A DNA stretch of 64,000 nt from Agapetus fuscipes (taxonomy: Eukaryota; Arthropoda; Insecta; Trichoptera; Glossosomatidae), in contig OX637334.1 of the NCBI GenBank assembly GCA_951799405.1, positions 2,542,001 through 2,606,000 of the forward strand. Reading direction: 5' to 3'. Positions within the stretch are counted from its first letter, which is position 1. Every line of letters begins with the position of its first letter. Below are positions 21,289 to 33,087 of the stretch, one piece after another. Below the pieces are notes generated by a model. The model ran no database searches, was not told the origin of the DNA, and saw nothing but the letters and a program-made list of their open reading frames with translations. Position numbers and translations under genes: made by a program.

Positions 21289-21299
21289 TTATAATTGTT

Positions 21300-22550
21300 T
21301 GTTTGGGTGAGTCAACCGGCTAAAACATGATGTAACCTGAGAGCAACCAACGCGCGGGTAAGACACAAACCCGCACGCATTTTCCGAGGCTACCGAATAT
21401 CTTCCATTTCACGTACAAAATATTGCGTTTCTACTGAAAGATTTTGTTTCTGTTACTGTAGGTTTAAAACCATAATGAGTGACCAATATAAGCGTATAAT
21501 TGTCCCATATTTTATATCTCTCTTTTTTTACAGAACAATGAGTAAAATGAGATAATATACAATTTCTACACCGAATTAAAATATATAAATTGCAATTAAT
21601 TGTGTACCCTCAAAAAGTGTTTATTCCCGTGGATAAATTTATTTTATGATTATCTTAAAAAAACACTTAAATCAAATTTTCAAAGAAATCATCGAGAGGT
21701 TCATTGCATACGTATTCAATATTCTACTGGAAACTTTTTGTCATTTAAAAAAAATATTTCAAGTAAAGTTTTTTTTAATTGATAAAATTAGAATGAAGAT
21801 TTAATTTTTCTTTGATAGGTACGTGTCTTTTTCATTGCTGAAAAGAAACAACTGACAATTGTCTCTTTGCACTCGTATATGCGTTTTTTTACTCCTTTAA
21901 CCTTTCCATCTTGTCTGCCGGTATTTTCCGCTGCCCAGGAGATGGCTGATCGTGCGGCCGAATAGCCGGGATTCCTGCGAGTTTTTTTGCCCCAGCTGCG
22001 TGTGTGGCGGCGGCAGAATCACCTCCAGATCCTCTTCACGTGATTTCTTCACAATATTCTCACGATTGACTCCATAAACCTCGTTAAATGGCGGATGATA
22101 TGACATGAAGGGGTTTTCTGTTAGTCGTCAGTTTTTATGAAATTGATGAGCTTTGAATTTGCTTAGTAAAGCCTTAAATGGAGCCAAAGATTTCAATTTA
22201 CTTGTGTAAAGCTGTAAGATTACGTAATACACACTTTTGTACAGAAAAATTGTTAGTAATTAATTATCAAATTTATCACAACTGTCATTGATGAAATAAA
22301 TTATCCCAAGCGATGTTTGTTGGTGGTGTATTTTGATATTATATTTAAAGATTCACTTTACTTGAAAACCTTGATGTATATTTTTTTAATATCGTTCTTC
22401 TTTCAGCGATAAAGTAGGGGCTTAAATCTTCACCACGTCTTTTATTCTAAAAGATGGTAAAATATCCCAAAACAGCCTCTAGAAACAAAATTTATTGCCA
22501 ATTGATTTCTTAGACACACTTACTATCTCATATACCAAATATCTTCCTCA
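21300..22550. other. Intronic spacer, no gene recognised
   Basis: A moderately GC-richer patch occurs at 21890-22090, with a minus-strand frame of 69 codons that has no convincing splice or family signal. The rest is AT-rich. Confidence 0.45.
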
Positions 22551-22554
22551 ACTA

Positions 22555-22795
22555 TAACTGTAACTCTGTCGGCATTTCACAAGTTGTGGCCAGAGCCTCT
22601 GCAGGGCTGCCTCCATTTCTTCCAATTCTTACAAACTTCTTTCAATTCATTCATATCCATCACCTGTTTAATTCATTTTCTTCCTTTACACTCACTTGTA
22701 TATCCCATTCTTTCACAATATGATAACAATTCAGCAATACTTTTTTTGAATATTTTTTCGTATTCCCTGTTAGCTTCACTGAATCGGCTTGAGTT
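22555..22795 (-). pseudogene. LINE polymerase 3' end relic
   Basis: The minus strand matches the LINE fragment at 51845-52170: GATATGAATGAATTGAAAG, AATGGAGGCAGCC, TGCAGAGGCTCTGGCC. Several frameshifts make the frame unreadable. Confidence 0.55.
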
Positions 22796-22829
22796 ACAAA
22801 AAGTATCGTAGGCCAGAGTCTGCTCGCAA

Positions 22830-23560
22830 TAACTCGCTACATACTTTATTATTGGCGATAAACGTTTCTAGCGTCTCTCGTCACTCGGAGTGTTGTTTTT
22901 GCGCCCCCCGCGAGCTACGCTAATGACCGCCATTACCTTTTAACTTTAATTGTAATTGTCGTGATAGTCCGTGTGTCTAGGCTGAGTGATGGATGAACAC
23001 ACAGAAGCGCACCGCGTCACTTTATAACACTAAATGGTTGTGACAGAAAAGGTGCTACGTACTGCAGATTGATTTACAATAAATATAACTTTTTTTTTAA
23101 AACATTTTTAAACTGCCATCAATTGATGAGGCATTTACTTTGTAACCCTTAATTTTTAAAGTAAATTTATGTGATTGCGGGGCGAGTAAGATTAATTAAC
23201 CTACGACCGTTTTCCTACACAATGTTCAATCATTTGGTTATTATTTTGATCTTCAAATGTGACTCAGCATAATATAGTTTAACGAATAAAAAAAATGAGG
23301 ATAAGTTTTGAGTCTTTACTCATTATTAAAACTGAAAATTGAATATTTTCTTCATCTGTAAATGATTTTTAATGCCAATGTTTTTCCTTTCAGAAAAACG
23401 TATCCATAATCAATTTGATTCCATTCTAAAGTAGCCCTTTTGTTAGATCAGAAAATATTTTGATTGTATTAGGGTGGTATATCATTTTGAGACGTATAAA
23501 AATATAGTCCCTTTGAAACGAGGAAGAGAAATTTCACAGCCGTCCATTTCGGCTTTACTT
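22830..23560. other. Intronic spacer
   Basis: A short GC-rich patch at 22870-22930, then AT-rich DNA. Nothing recognisable. Confidence 0.4.
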
Positions 23561-23566
23561 CTTAAT

Positions 23567-23884
23567 TTAAAGAGCCGCACAAGGTTCCTGTCTCGCGCAT
23601 TTCTGCCACTTTTTAAAGCAAATAATTAATTTAATTGCAATGCGTAATTCGTGAGGCTGGAATACTTCGTGTGTCGGCAGATATCCACGGTGATCGGTAA
23701 AAAGCAGCAGAGCAGGAGACGGAAAATGCCGGTGGGACACTTCGCTATGCGACAGCCGACCACCCCGCCGACTTTTCTTCACTTGTCTCGTCGTGTTCAC
23801 AAGCGGTGTGCAATTATTTTGATATCGCACTACGACTTCAAAGTTCACTTTGTTGCTGCGTCTAATCAAAGTTGCAAAATATAG
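23567..23884. other. GC-elevated segment open on both strands, unassigned
   Basis: Frames of 100 codons (minus) and 77 codons (plus) overlap in a stretch less AT-rich than its flanks. I see no family motif and no strong splice pair. It could be an exon of an unknown antisense gene, a worn element or chance. Confidence 0.25.
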
Positions 23885-23927
23885 ATAGGTAGAAGGACTG
23901 AATGTTTTAAATAGCGTATTTTATGAC

Positions 23928-24192
23928 ACATCGTCCTTCAGTGCTTCTTTTGGCTTATCTACCAATTGATTCAAATATGAGCTTTCAATAAAATTGTCTT
24001 AAGAATCTAATTTTTACACAATCTGAACCAAGAAAAAAACGTAAAACATGATAATGTGAGAGCTGCTTTAAACATTTTTAAAATATTTTTGTTAACTTTT
24101 TTATAAGACAAATCGGTTCAGTACACATACACATATTGCTCATGTGAAATTACCTCTGATGGACATTAGACAAACAAGCACTAAGGGGACGA
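23928..24192 (+). mobile_element. MITE-1 copy
   Basis: Ends CCTTCAGTGCTTCTTTTGG and AGACAAACAAGCACTAAGGGG. The core blocks are present (CACAATCTGAACCAAGAAAA, CATGATAATGTGAGAGC). Confidence 0.8.
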
Positions 24193-24959
24193 CATGTAAA
24201 TAGGCATTTAAATGTCAATTAAAAATCAATCGCAGTCATTATCAACTGAAAGTGTATTGAACTGCGCTTAAAAGTAGGTATATTTTTTTTATTATTTATT
24301 TCATCCCATGAAACTTTTCCATGTAAAAAAATAAACCTGACTTGTATCTCAGAAGGGTTAATGTTTTTCCAACCTATCAGTTGGAGAGTTACAAAACATT
24401 AATAAATTCTCGTTTACTTCAGAAGTTGTTTACCAGGTTCAAGGATTTAACTTCTATTTAATTTTGTTAAGCACTGTTTTGCAATGCACATAAACGTTAT
24501 TTTTCGTGATTTTTTTTATTAAATCTGACTGTACGTCTGCGAGCTGTACGAAGTCAAAACTCTTGCGTTTCTCTCGGGAATTTGGCAGCATGTTTCTGCC
24601 CCCGGATGGATGTCGTATCGCTTTTAATTGAGTTTTAACTTTTATTGCTGTCTTGCGACATGGCATACCTTCCGTCTCATTGCCATGACAACGGCCAAAA
24701 GGCTGCACTGTTGATAATATTATACACGTTACCAACAAAAAGCTTTATTACCGTTCGGTAGCTTTCTTCTGTTGCTATGCGCCTGCGCAGAACCGCTGCT
24801 CCAAATTGCAACGTTTTTCTTGGTGTACTTTTATGTGTACGTACAGCTTTCCAAGGCAATTTGTCTTTTCGACTCTTGGTTGACGGATGACCAGAATGAT
24901 GGCATGTTCTTTTGTGTAAACTGAAATCATAAAAAGTTGTTTTATTTTGTACATCCAAC

Positions 24960-25165
24960 TTTATGTTTACCCAAGTGAGATTGCGAAAGAATGGAACCTG
25001 CAGAGTGAAAATAAGATAAGAGTATTTATGAGGAAAGGAATGAATGTTGAAGAGGTGAAAGAGATACAAGAGCAGAAAAAAGGAGACGCATCTGTAGAGG
25101 TACCGGCCACCTTTAGTGGAACGATGACAGGATACAGTACAGATAGTAATTCATACCCACAAATC
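24960..25165 (+). pseudogene. LINE polymerase C-terminal fragment
   Basis: A plus-strand purine-rich stretch reads VEEVKEIQEQKKGDASVEV and ends GGCCACCTTTAGTGG...ACAGGATACAG. It is equivalent to the 3' end seen in inverse orientation at 51845-52170 (GGCCACCCCTAGCGGAATGG). It is sense to the host gene. Confidence 0.5.
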
Positions 25166-25459
25166 TTATAACCGGAAAGGTTTACAAGGAATTAGAACGT
25201 GCCCCTACGCGAACAGGCTAACCCTTACTGCAATTAAAATGGATAATGTAACACTCCTTACTTGTGAAAATAAATATGTGTTGATACCCTCTCAGGAAAA
25301 TTGCGTTAAAATTGAATTAAGGATATTATAGTTAAGTTGAGTTTTGCAATATTTAAAGTGACAGAGCTTCTGTTTTACGAAAGAAAGTAAGGCTTTAAAT
25401 CCGAGGGTATCAAACACGACTTTCTGTTTTTTTAGAACCATGAAAACTGTTACATCAGG

Positions 25460-26440
25460 CAAATGGAAACATTTACACAGAGCCTTTTAGATCATTTCAT
25501 GATTTTATTTATACGTTTCAATTTCATAGTATTTATTTATTTTATTTGCAATCATGAAAAGCTCCGTCTGTATCTTTTTCGCACATCTCTTTCATTCAGT
25601 TTTTTTTGTTCACATTTATTTCATCTTTCATCATTAAGTTGCAGAATCCACCAGCAGCGCGGTGGTCAAAGCATTCCTAGATCACTACAATCCACAGCGC
25701 GATTTCCACCTCTACCCACAGCGTCACAAAGCTTACTTTTCCGTGTCACAAAAAAAAAGCTTCGCTGTAGACCGACCGAGTGTTTTCTTGTCTCATTACT
25801 CCGTCACTCGATTAGCCACTTAGTGGTTTTTTTTTCTCTGCGCACTCTAATGCCCGTGCATCCTCCTCGGCTGATATGTGACAAATAACGAGTGCACATT
25901 TACTGGTTGAAGACACTTAAGTCAATAATGTATGTAGATAATTGCTTGCCTGTTCACTTGCAAAGTACTTGTCGACTTAACTACTGTAACGAGATGAATT
26001 TGTTTGTTTGGTGGAATGGAACATTAGATTTGAATTTGAATGGAAAAAGGAAAACAAAAGAATGCAGAAAGACAGAGAGAAGAAGCTTCCCTGGCGGGAG
26101 AGCCACAAGCATGTGAATTTGGTCATAATTAATATTGCTGTGGTTTATTATATATACATTGTGATTGTGGATAAAATAGATAATTATATAAATATATTGT
26201 GATTGTGGAATAATAAAGTGTGTTTAAATGTTTGATTCCTTATCTGTTTTATAAGTGATATTATTAAGTGATTTGTAGCAGAGCCACAAATGGTGTGAGA
26301 GAGTTCTCCTGAGCACGGCTTGAGTCTTGAAGCGGATTTTGAACGAACGAAAAGTTAGCAGTGAATATCCTCACATATTACAAACATCCTAATTGAATAC
26401 TATCAAAAGAAAAACCCTCACACTACTTGTCGCTGTTTTT
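25460..26440. other. Intronic spacer
   Basis: A frame of 141 codons at 25463-25888 is hydrophobic and serine-rich without family resemblance, so I do not call it coding. Nothing else is recognised. Confidence 0.4.
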
Positions 26441-26456
26441 TTTCAGTGAAGGCTTT

Positions 26457-26580
26457 CAGTACCCTTAGTACGAGTTGCAAAACTTGAGTAAAGTAAAGTT
26501 TACGGAAAGTATTAAATTAAAGAGTGATTTTCCCCAAAAACGCCGTTTTTGTTTCTTACACTTTATGATCATAGCAATGT
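26457..26580 (+). mobile_element. Half of a TA-flanked foldback MITE
   Basis: TA, CCCTTAGTACGAGTTGCAAAA, CTTGAGTAAAGTAAAGTTTACG, then GATTTTCCCCAAAAACG. This equals one arm of the foldback element at 42287-42518. The second arm is absent. Confidence 0.65.
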
Positions 26581-26750
26581 TTGTTTATAAATTAAAAAAA
26601 ATTAGCACTTCGAATATTTGACAAATAATTGTAGGAGAACTCATTGTATTCTCAACGTTTCGTTTGCGTTATAGCCGTAGTAGGTAAAAAAAAAAAAATC
26701 TTTTAGAAACGAGAAATTTGATTATAAATTTGTAGTTTATACCCATGATT

Positions 26751-26862
26751 CTTCCTTGACTAATTGATTGGAGTAACACTGACAACCTTTTCTGTGAAAT
26801 ATGGTTTACTTTGCCAATGCGATCCCTGTTTCAGGAAAAGTTGGGAAAAGTTGCAGGGTAAT
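26751..26862 (+). repeat. RepA 5' half
   Basis: TTCCTTGACTAATTGATTGG...TTTGCCAATGCGATCCCTGTTTCAGG...GTTGCAGGG. The 3' half is missing. Confidence 0.7.
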
Positions 26863-26913
26863 AATCTAGTGGAGTGGATAACATTTATGGAATATTGTAT
26901 AATTTAAGTGAAG

Positions 26914-27013
26914 TAGTGGCCCCAGTACCTGTAAAAATAAATATGTTCACTGGCCATATGCGGAGACAACGCGGCAAGAAGTTAAACTATATGTGTAGCT
27001 CAGTTGCGTTGCG
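26914..27013 (+). repeat. SINE1 3' fragment
   Basis: GTACCTGTAAAAATAAATATG, GGAGACAACGCGGCAAGAAG and TATATGTGTAGCTCAGTTGCG correspond to the last 100 bp of SINE1. Confidence 0.75.
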
Positions 27014-27248
27014 TCTATGAATATGGCCTTCAAGTTTTCCCGACTTGCTGGTATCTAGATGGCAAATTCTTTCAAAAGAAAATGATGCAAATTCTGGTTA
27101 ATCTTTGTGAATTATGATAATCCTGGTATAATGAGCACGATGATTGAAGTGTCAATTTTCTTGATTTTATGCTGAAAACAATCGGAAGCCCTCGCTCGTT
27201 TGCTGACGAGAAATTGTTGATAATGAATCGGGGGCTAATTATATATAA

Positions 27249-27852
27249 CAGGCCTAGATTAAACCCTCTTGGAGCCCTGGTACGGGGAAAAGCTCGGGGC
27301 CCTTGTATGCCCCCCCCTCTTCTCCCTTATTTTTTTCACAACGCAAAAGATGCATTTCTTTTCCGAAAAACAAAATTAGAATGTTTTCTAATCAATATAT
27401 TAATGCCTTTAAGGAGCCCCTTGGTCACGTATGCCTCAAAAGACTTGAGCTCCAAATACAATTTTGTTTTAATGCATTTAAACTTATTTCATGAAAGTGT
27501 ATATTTTGTATGGTATGTGTATTAAGTCTGTGAAATATCATGTTGATTGAATTCTATTACACTTAATATAATATTTATAAATTCTAATAGAACACTGCTT
27601 TCTTTTCACAGTTCGAAATAAAAATATAATTGTGGAGAAAACAGTGTTTTATAAGAATTTTTAAAATTCTATAAAGTGTAATAGAATTCAATCATATAAG
27701 TGTGTAATCGTTAGCCTCTTGGTCGCAAATGCCTACAAAGACCTGGGTACTAAAAAAATATACGAGTTTTTTATGTAACTACTTTTGGGGCCCCCATGGA
27801 CATGGGGCCCTAGTTCAGTCGCACGGCTCGAAACATCCTTAATCCGGGGCTG
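27249..27852. mobile_element. hAT-type MITE, second copy, carrying a nested hairpin
   Basis: Left end CAGGCCTAGATTAAACCC and right end TTAATCCGGGGCTG are diverged versions of the ends at 10309-10728. The internal blocks match (AAAGCTCGGGGCCC, CCCCCCCTCTTC, GCCTCAAAAGACTTG, AAATGCCTACAAAGACCTGGG). Flanks have only partial 8-bp similarity. It is longer than the first copy because of a nested element at about 27542-27695. Confidence 0.8.
27542..27695. mobile_element. Foldback element nested in the hAT MITE
   Basis: The 20-bp arms GATTGAATTCTATTACACTT (27545-27564) and its exact complement (27674-27693) are extended by imperfect symmetry into the middle (AACACTGCTTTCTTT against AAACAGTGTTTT). 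It is absent from the copy at 10309. Confidence 0.8.
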
Positions 27853-28169
27853 AATTATCAAAGGTCGTATAAAGTAATGGGGACGCAGCCTCTTTTCAGA
27901 TGGGCAACACTTTGCGTTCAACTTAGCAGCACTCTGGTGCGCCTAACGCCATGCAAACGAGCGGAGAAAATTGATTAAAATGTCGCAATCGTTACTTGTT
28001 TAATGACGCAAAAAAAAAATATCGAGATTTTATGGTTTGGAATCAATTAAAAGTTTATAAATATCATGCTGCTATTATATGTAAGTGCAAAGATCGTGCC
28101 AACACATGGAAGGATTTTGCGTTCAATTTTCAATAGTAATTATTATTTTAAAAAAAATCAATTCGTACA

Positions 28170-28481
28170 TTATTCTTTGACTTATAGGATGGTATGCGGC
28201 TGACCACCCATACTGCACAAAATGGTACACTTTGACAATATCACCTCATTTCAGGAAAGGTCTGCTAAGATTCCTTGACTATTAGGTAGGGTATGATGCT
28301 GACCTACATGCTGTAAAAACTCGGTTTAATTTTGCCCATGCCACTCCGATTTCAATGAATGTTCATGTGAGGTCCACATGCATCATGTGTAAGCGTGAAC
28401 TTACACGTGTCTGCCTATGGGCGTGAATTCAGTAGAATCCTTGAATGTAAATACAGTTTTGCAACTTCGATTATGGGTAGA
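28170..28481 (+). repeat. RepA pair in tandem: 5' part, then a shortened copy
   Basis: The first starts TTCTTTGACTTATAGGATGG and stops after TTTCAGGAAAGGTCTGC. A second start, TTCCTTGACTATTAGGTAGGG, follows at about 28272 and runs to CAACTTCGATTATGGGTAGATTA. Confidence 0.75.
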
Positions 28482-29109
28482 TTAGATACAAAAAAAAAAT
28501 AGATATTCCTATTGAGATAAAAAATATTAAGGTATTCATTAAAGCGAGAAAAATGTATTTAATTTGAAACATAATTTTAAATTTACGTGGTTTGGTATTA
28601 TTTTTTTCTTAGCCTTTGTCGTCTATCTTTGCCTCTACACACTGCACGCTCCTGGTTTAAAAATACATTACAAAAATGTTGCAAATTGTGTGTTATATTT
28701 TTTTATAGTAAAAAAAAGCGCATCTAATGCAGTTGACTTATGAAGGAGCTCTCTACCGCTAGTATATACAACTTTTCGTCGAGACTCCAGCATAGCGTTT
28801 TACAAAAAAAACATATTGCAACTGAAACGCTCGGTAGTTGTGCTTTATAAGTTTACATACATTTTTGGTTAGTTAGAGGTGCTTATTCACAAACGGCTCT
28901 TAAATCGAGACTTTGTTGCACATCGTAAAATCTTGAAATTAAAATTAATGTTGGACCAAAGTTGAGACTCGGCATTCAAAGTGAATAATAAAAAATAAAA
29001 TCCTGCACAGAATGAATAAAATGCATGATGATATTTCATAAAGTCGGCGGTGAAGATGAATGAACGGTTGCAAAAGGAATGGAAAAAATAAAATAATAAT
29101 GAATAGCAT

Positions 29110-29322
29110 CATTTAAAAAAAAAGATTTGTGGAAAGGATTGCAATCCACCAACCTATTTTGCCTGGCCAGTTGTCTTCATGCGAAAGCAGAAGCTTGTGT
29201 GCATGCAACGGCATCTGTTGAACCAGGATCAAAGTTATCGTCGCGGGATTCGACACAACGTTATCCGGTAAATAACCCGACTTCCGACCCGCGATCCCCG
29301 CGGCCATAACACCGATCATTGA
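29110..29322 (-). repeat. SINE3 copy
   Basis: The minus strand has GATCGGTGTTATGGCCGCGG, GTGTCGAATCCCGCG, TTTGATCCTGGTTCAACAG and GCCAGGCAAAATAGGTTGG with TTCCACAAATC and an A run. It lacks the AT-palindrome insert of the copy at 20491. Confidence 0.8.
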
Positions 29323-29351
29323 ATCTAAGAGTATTTTTAGAAATTAAGTTT

Positions 29352-29867
29352 CTCAGACTTATAGGTTGGTGTGAATCTGATCACGCATAGGTACTGTAAA
29401 AAACGATCGCCAAACTCACCCTTGTTTCAGGGAAGAGTTGCAGGGCTTATGTTCATTTGAGATTTGGTTTATTTTGTATGTACACATGCAGCATGTTTAA
29501 CCGCGATCTGACGTGTGCCTGCCTGCTTATGGGCTTGATGATGATGATGATGATGGATGATTTCTTTCCTGTGGCGCCATTTAATGGTCCAGGACCATCT
29601 CAAGGGCGCCATGGCTTCTGGAGAAAAGTAGTGTCTTCAGTTCCTTTCTGAAGGTGGTGGTAGGCTGGTTCGCGCGAACACCGATGGGCAAATTGTTCCA
29701 GGCAACCGGCCCGGCCACCGCAAAGCTTCTGTCTGCAAAATTTGATGTGTTCGCTCTATTGGGCACTATAACCTTGTTGACAGCAGTAAGGGCAGAGCGT
29801 AACTTGCTTTATATCCCAGCCTTAAATGTTAATATACATAAGTTAGCAACTTAGATTGTAGATTCAA
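29352..29867 (+). repeat. RepA copy split by a LINE 3' fragment
   Basis: The left part runs from CAGACTTATAGGTTGGTGTG to CTGCTTATGGGC. The right part is CCTTAAATGTTAATATACAT...GCAACTTAGATTGTAGATT. Confidence 0.8.
29539..29818 (-). pseudogene. 5'-truncated LINE nested in RepA
   Basis: The minus strand encodes NFADRSFAVAGPVAWNNLP, then TTFRKELKTLLF, the conserved C-terminal signature of many non-LTR reverse transcriptases. The 3' end is a short tandem (ATC)n tail (seen as GATGATGATGATGATGAT on the + strand). The frame of the last 60 codons is intact, so this is a young fragment. Confidence 0.85.
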
Positions 29868-30112
29868 TCGGAAGGTTGTGGGTTCGATCCTAAATTGAAG
29901 CATAACCAAATAATCATGTGGTATTCGATGGGTTGAAAAAATCATTTGCTTGTTAAAGACATGTCAGAAATTCATACATTCAGCGTTAGAGCAACTGGGT
30001 CTTTCTTGATTAATTGATATTTTTTACAACATCGATCGGTCTTGAAAAGGGCTCTTGAGGTGTGATATCTACAAAAGCTACGTTCATCAAATAAGACATC
30101 CTAATATTTATT
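29865..30112 (+). repeat. SINE2 copy, 5' truncated
   Basis: It starts within the head at CAATCGGAAGGTTGTGGGTTCG and keeps the internal and 3' blocks (GAGCAACTGGGTCTTTCTTGA, GGGCTCTTGAGGTGTGATATC). Confidence 0.7.
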
Positions 30113-30150
30113 AAATTACAAATACCTTAATTGCTATAATTTTTAATTGT

Positions 30151-30400
30151 GTTCCTTGACTTATAGGTTGTTATGCGGCTGACCACCCATACTGTAAAAA
30201 ATTGGTTCACTTTGCCAATGTCACGCCTGTTTCAGGGAAGGACGGCAAGAGTTGCAAGGCTTATGTTCATTTGAGATTGGGTTTTTATATTGTAGGTCAT
30301 GTGTTAGCGCGAAATTATACATATCTGCTTATGGGAATGCATTTAATATAAATCTTAAATGATATATATCTTTGCAGCTTAGATTAGATTAGATTAGATA
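30151..30400 (+). repeat. RepA copy, full length
   Basis: From TTCCTTGACTTATAGGTTGTTATG to GCAGCTTAGATTAGATTAGATTAG. The tail shows the short repeat expanding (ATTAG units). Confidence 0.85.
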
Positions 30401-30439
30401 GGAGTGTATTTTGCTGTTAATCCTAAATATAAAACTGTA

Positions 30440-31300
30440 CGTTCTGACACAAACCGTTGCGCAAACCAAAAAATATATTGAAACTGAAGAAGCGCTTGTA
30501 GTGAGCTTTTTAGTTTTCATACATCTTTTCGTAAAACGCTATGCTCGTAAATTTTAACTCTCAGGACAGAAGTTTAATAATTTGTGTCATTAAATTAACA
30601 AAATGGTGATACAGTTACCGACTTGTTAATTTTGAGTCTCTCATCGTGCAAGTGAGACCATTATGAATACTCAAATTTTATTTTACGAGCAAAGTCTTAT
30701 TAGTCTACCTCGGCGCACTCAATCTTCCGCTCCGCATAAGCCCCGAGTATAAAACTTCACTCACAAACGCAACCAAAGCGTTTTCCCAAAAAAAAATCAT
30801 AGAATATTAAACGCTCACTACAGATGCTGTTTTACTTTCCATGTATATATTTTTTCGTAGAGTTTTAACGCAAGATTTTATACTTGGAATATAGTTCACA
30901 AAATTTTGGTGCGATAATTCTTGTTAGTCCTACACCGTTTTGTAAAAAGGAGTTGCTTGTTTTTCAACGCTTTTTTTTTGTACTGCGGTTGCATCTCTGA
31001 GGTCTTCTGTTGTATATACGTTTTTTTTTTTTGGTCTTTTTTGTTTTTCTCGAGTCCGTGAAATCACGTAGGAGGTCCGTACATTTTTATAGTCCTCGTT
31101 TAGTTTGTTTTTTTTTTTCTTGTTTTTTTTAGAGGTTTTCTCTCCTCATATGCCGTCTCTGAGCCCTCACTATAAAAGTTTACGTGCAAACTCAAATAGA
31201 ATATATAAGAAAATTAAAATCTCAATTGAGGCGTTGTTTTAGTTTCTATATACATTACAAATAACGCTGGGTTTAAGTGGATATGTAAAATTTTATACTG
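30440..31300. repeat. Cluster of worn 'family X' segments in T-rich DNA
   Basis: A diverged segment resembling AACAGCGCCTCTAGTGAGCG...TTTAGTTTC...TTTTGTAAAACGCTATG recurs at about 30440-30560, 30770-30880 and 31185-31275. It also occurs at 28745-28850, 36795-36930 and 53355-53440. The T-runs at 30970-31130 reach 12-14 bases. The element class is unknown. Confidence 0.5.
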
Positions 31301-31557
31301 CAGTCTACACGATTTTTTTTTATAATATTTTAATGACAAAAGTATTATTTTAATGTGTTTTAATATTGTTTAACGTGCTCTTAAACTTTCGGCGCTTTTG
31401 TAAACTGGTTTACAGAACAATGATGCATTTTTTGAAGCGTTTCAGCTCTTTTGTTGAATATTTTTATTATTGTGTTTATTTGAATTTTATTGTTGATATT
31501 TCAAAGAGGATGAACGCAAGTAGAGATGTCATCGTAAAAAGATTTACAAATACTTGA

Positions 31558-31648
31558 TTTTTTTTTTTAAGAAATCCTGTGCGGGAGACTCCCTAGATTC
31601 TAGAGACTCTAGGGGTCTATGACACTTGTTGAAGTGCCGCAGAGGTGT
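31558..31648 (-). repeat. Beta tail, inverse orientation
   Basis: A T run, AAGAAATCCTGTGCGGGAG, CTAGAGACTCTAGGGGTCTA and GTGCCGCAGAGGTGT. It is nearly the exact inverse of 18194-18280. Confidence 0.75.
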
Positions 31649-31727
31649 ATTACACAATATTTAATGTATATATTTTTATATTTATTGATTTAAATGTGTT
31701 TGAATTAGTAGAAGGTCTCGAACGGTC

Positions 31728-31788
31728 AAGTGTGACCCCTTAAGCAATAAGTTACACTACATGTGTAGCTGTGTTGAGTTGCGTAACC
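31728..31788 (+). repeat. SINE1 3' terminal fragment
   Basis: GTGTGACCCCTTAAGCAATAAG, then ACACTACATGTGTAGCTGTG and GTTGCG. Confidence 0.6.
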
Positions 31789-32199
31789 ATGGTCTATTTA
31801 CAAGGAAAATCTCAAGAAAGTACCTTTTGATTGAAAGTAAAAATTTTATGTTTTATAGTTTTTTTCTCGGCGGGTAAACGTCACACTCTCACTTTACAAC
31901 AGTCCTTAGCAAACTAATAAAAAATATTTGTTTAGTTTTTCCCTAAAAATCCGGCCGTATTTTGTCACATTGTAAATCAGTATCTTGTTGAATTTTTGTT
32001 ACAAAATAATAAATTTCTTCATTATATTTGTATACAACCTCGTATCATTTAAATTGCTATCAAATATTTTTGTTACAGTTTTAATTATTTTCTTTTATTC
32101 AACGATATTTTCACTGTCGAAGTTTTTAAGTGTACACATCTCACATTATAAAAATGTTCATCAAATACCATAAACGTCAGATTGCCGCGCGATTAAGCC

Positions 32200-32420
32200 A
32201 CCAAAGCAGGACCGGAGCTTGTTCAACACGGGTCTAAACATGCAAGCGTTTTGTCCAGGGTTCGCTCCCGGCGGGGTGGTCGACGCGAGGGACGAGGGGA
32301 CAGAAACAAAGGCGAGGAAACGTGTCCGCGTCCATTTGTTTGTATACCGCGGATTCCAAGGGGTCTAGCGCCTCTTAAAGTGTATAAAATCACACTCGGT
32401 CCACACGCGGATGGCACGCT
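32200..32420. other. CpG-rich patch, unassigned
   Basis: GC content jumps against the surroundings (GGTTCGCTCCCGGCGGGG, CGACGCGAGGGACGAGG, ACCGCGGATTCC). It could be regulatory DNA or part of an element. I found no exon with both splice signals. Confidence 0.3.
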
Positions 32421-32424
32421 TTAG

Positions 32425-33085
32425 GATTATTATTTTTAAATAAATTTTATTTATGAATTAACCAGATTAACCGTGATGCATTGATTCAATTGAAATTTAT
32501 AGATTTACCGTATACAACTTATATATTTTTAGGATGCTCTGTTTTATTATACATTCATACTAACTACTTTTATATTATCAATGATTTAAATTAACTTATT
32601 AAATAACATACATTATTTAAGCAAAAAAGTGTATCATTGCTCACTGTAAAATAATAAGTTTCATAGTTAAAAGTATATAAGAGTTTCCCAACATACCGTT
32701 ATTTAAAAAAAATATTGTTCAATGACTTATAAACAAAACATTTTGCTGTCTTTTAAGACCTGATTTGTTCAGTTGTAAAGCCCAGTTTTTCAACGCAAGC
32801 ATATATAAGTCTGAAACTAAAACAAAAAACCACATAGACGATTGGCAAATAAGCGTCCTATGCTCGCGTCGAAAATACTGGGCCTAAGCCCCATTCAGAA
32901 GTTAAAGAAGAAAACTAAGCTAGGTAGTTAACGAGAACACTATTTCTCTGTGCATTCAATACTTCAAAGTTAAATTTGAGCCAAAATCGAAAATTGATGA
33001 ATTGTTGTTTGATATTTGGGTTTATTTCAGTGCCACTTGTTTGTGAGCCCATTTCAAAAGGCTTCATTTTTTTAATCTGGCGATT
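32425..33085. other. AT-rich spacer
   Basis: No gene or repeat family recognised. Confidence 0.45.
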
Positions 33086-33087
33086 TA

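Noticed and set aside
25463..25888. 141-codon + strand frame in intron 1
   Set aside because: No conserved motif, no matching splice pair, and residue composition typical of translated AT-rich DNA.
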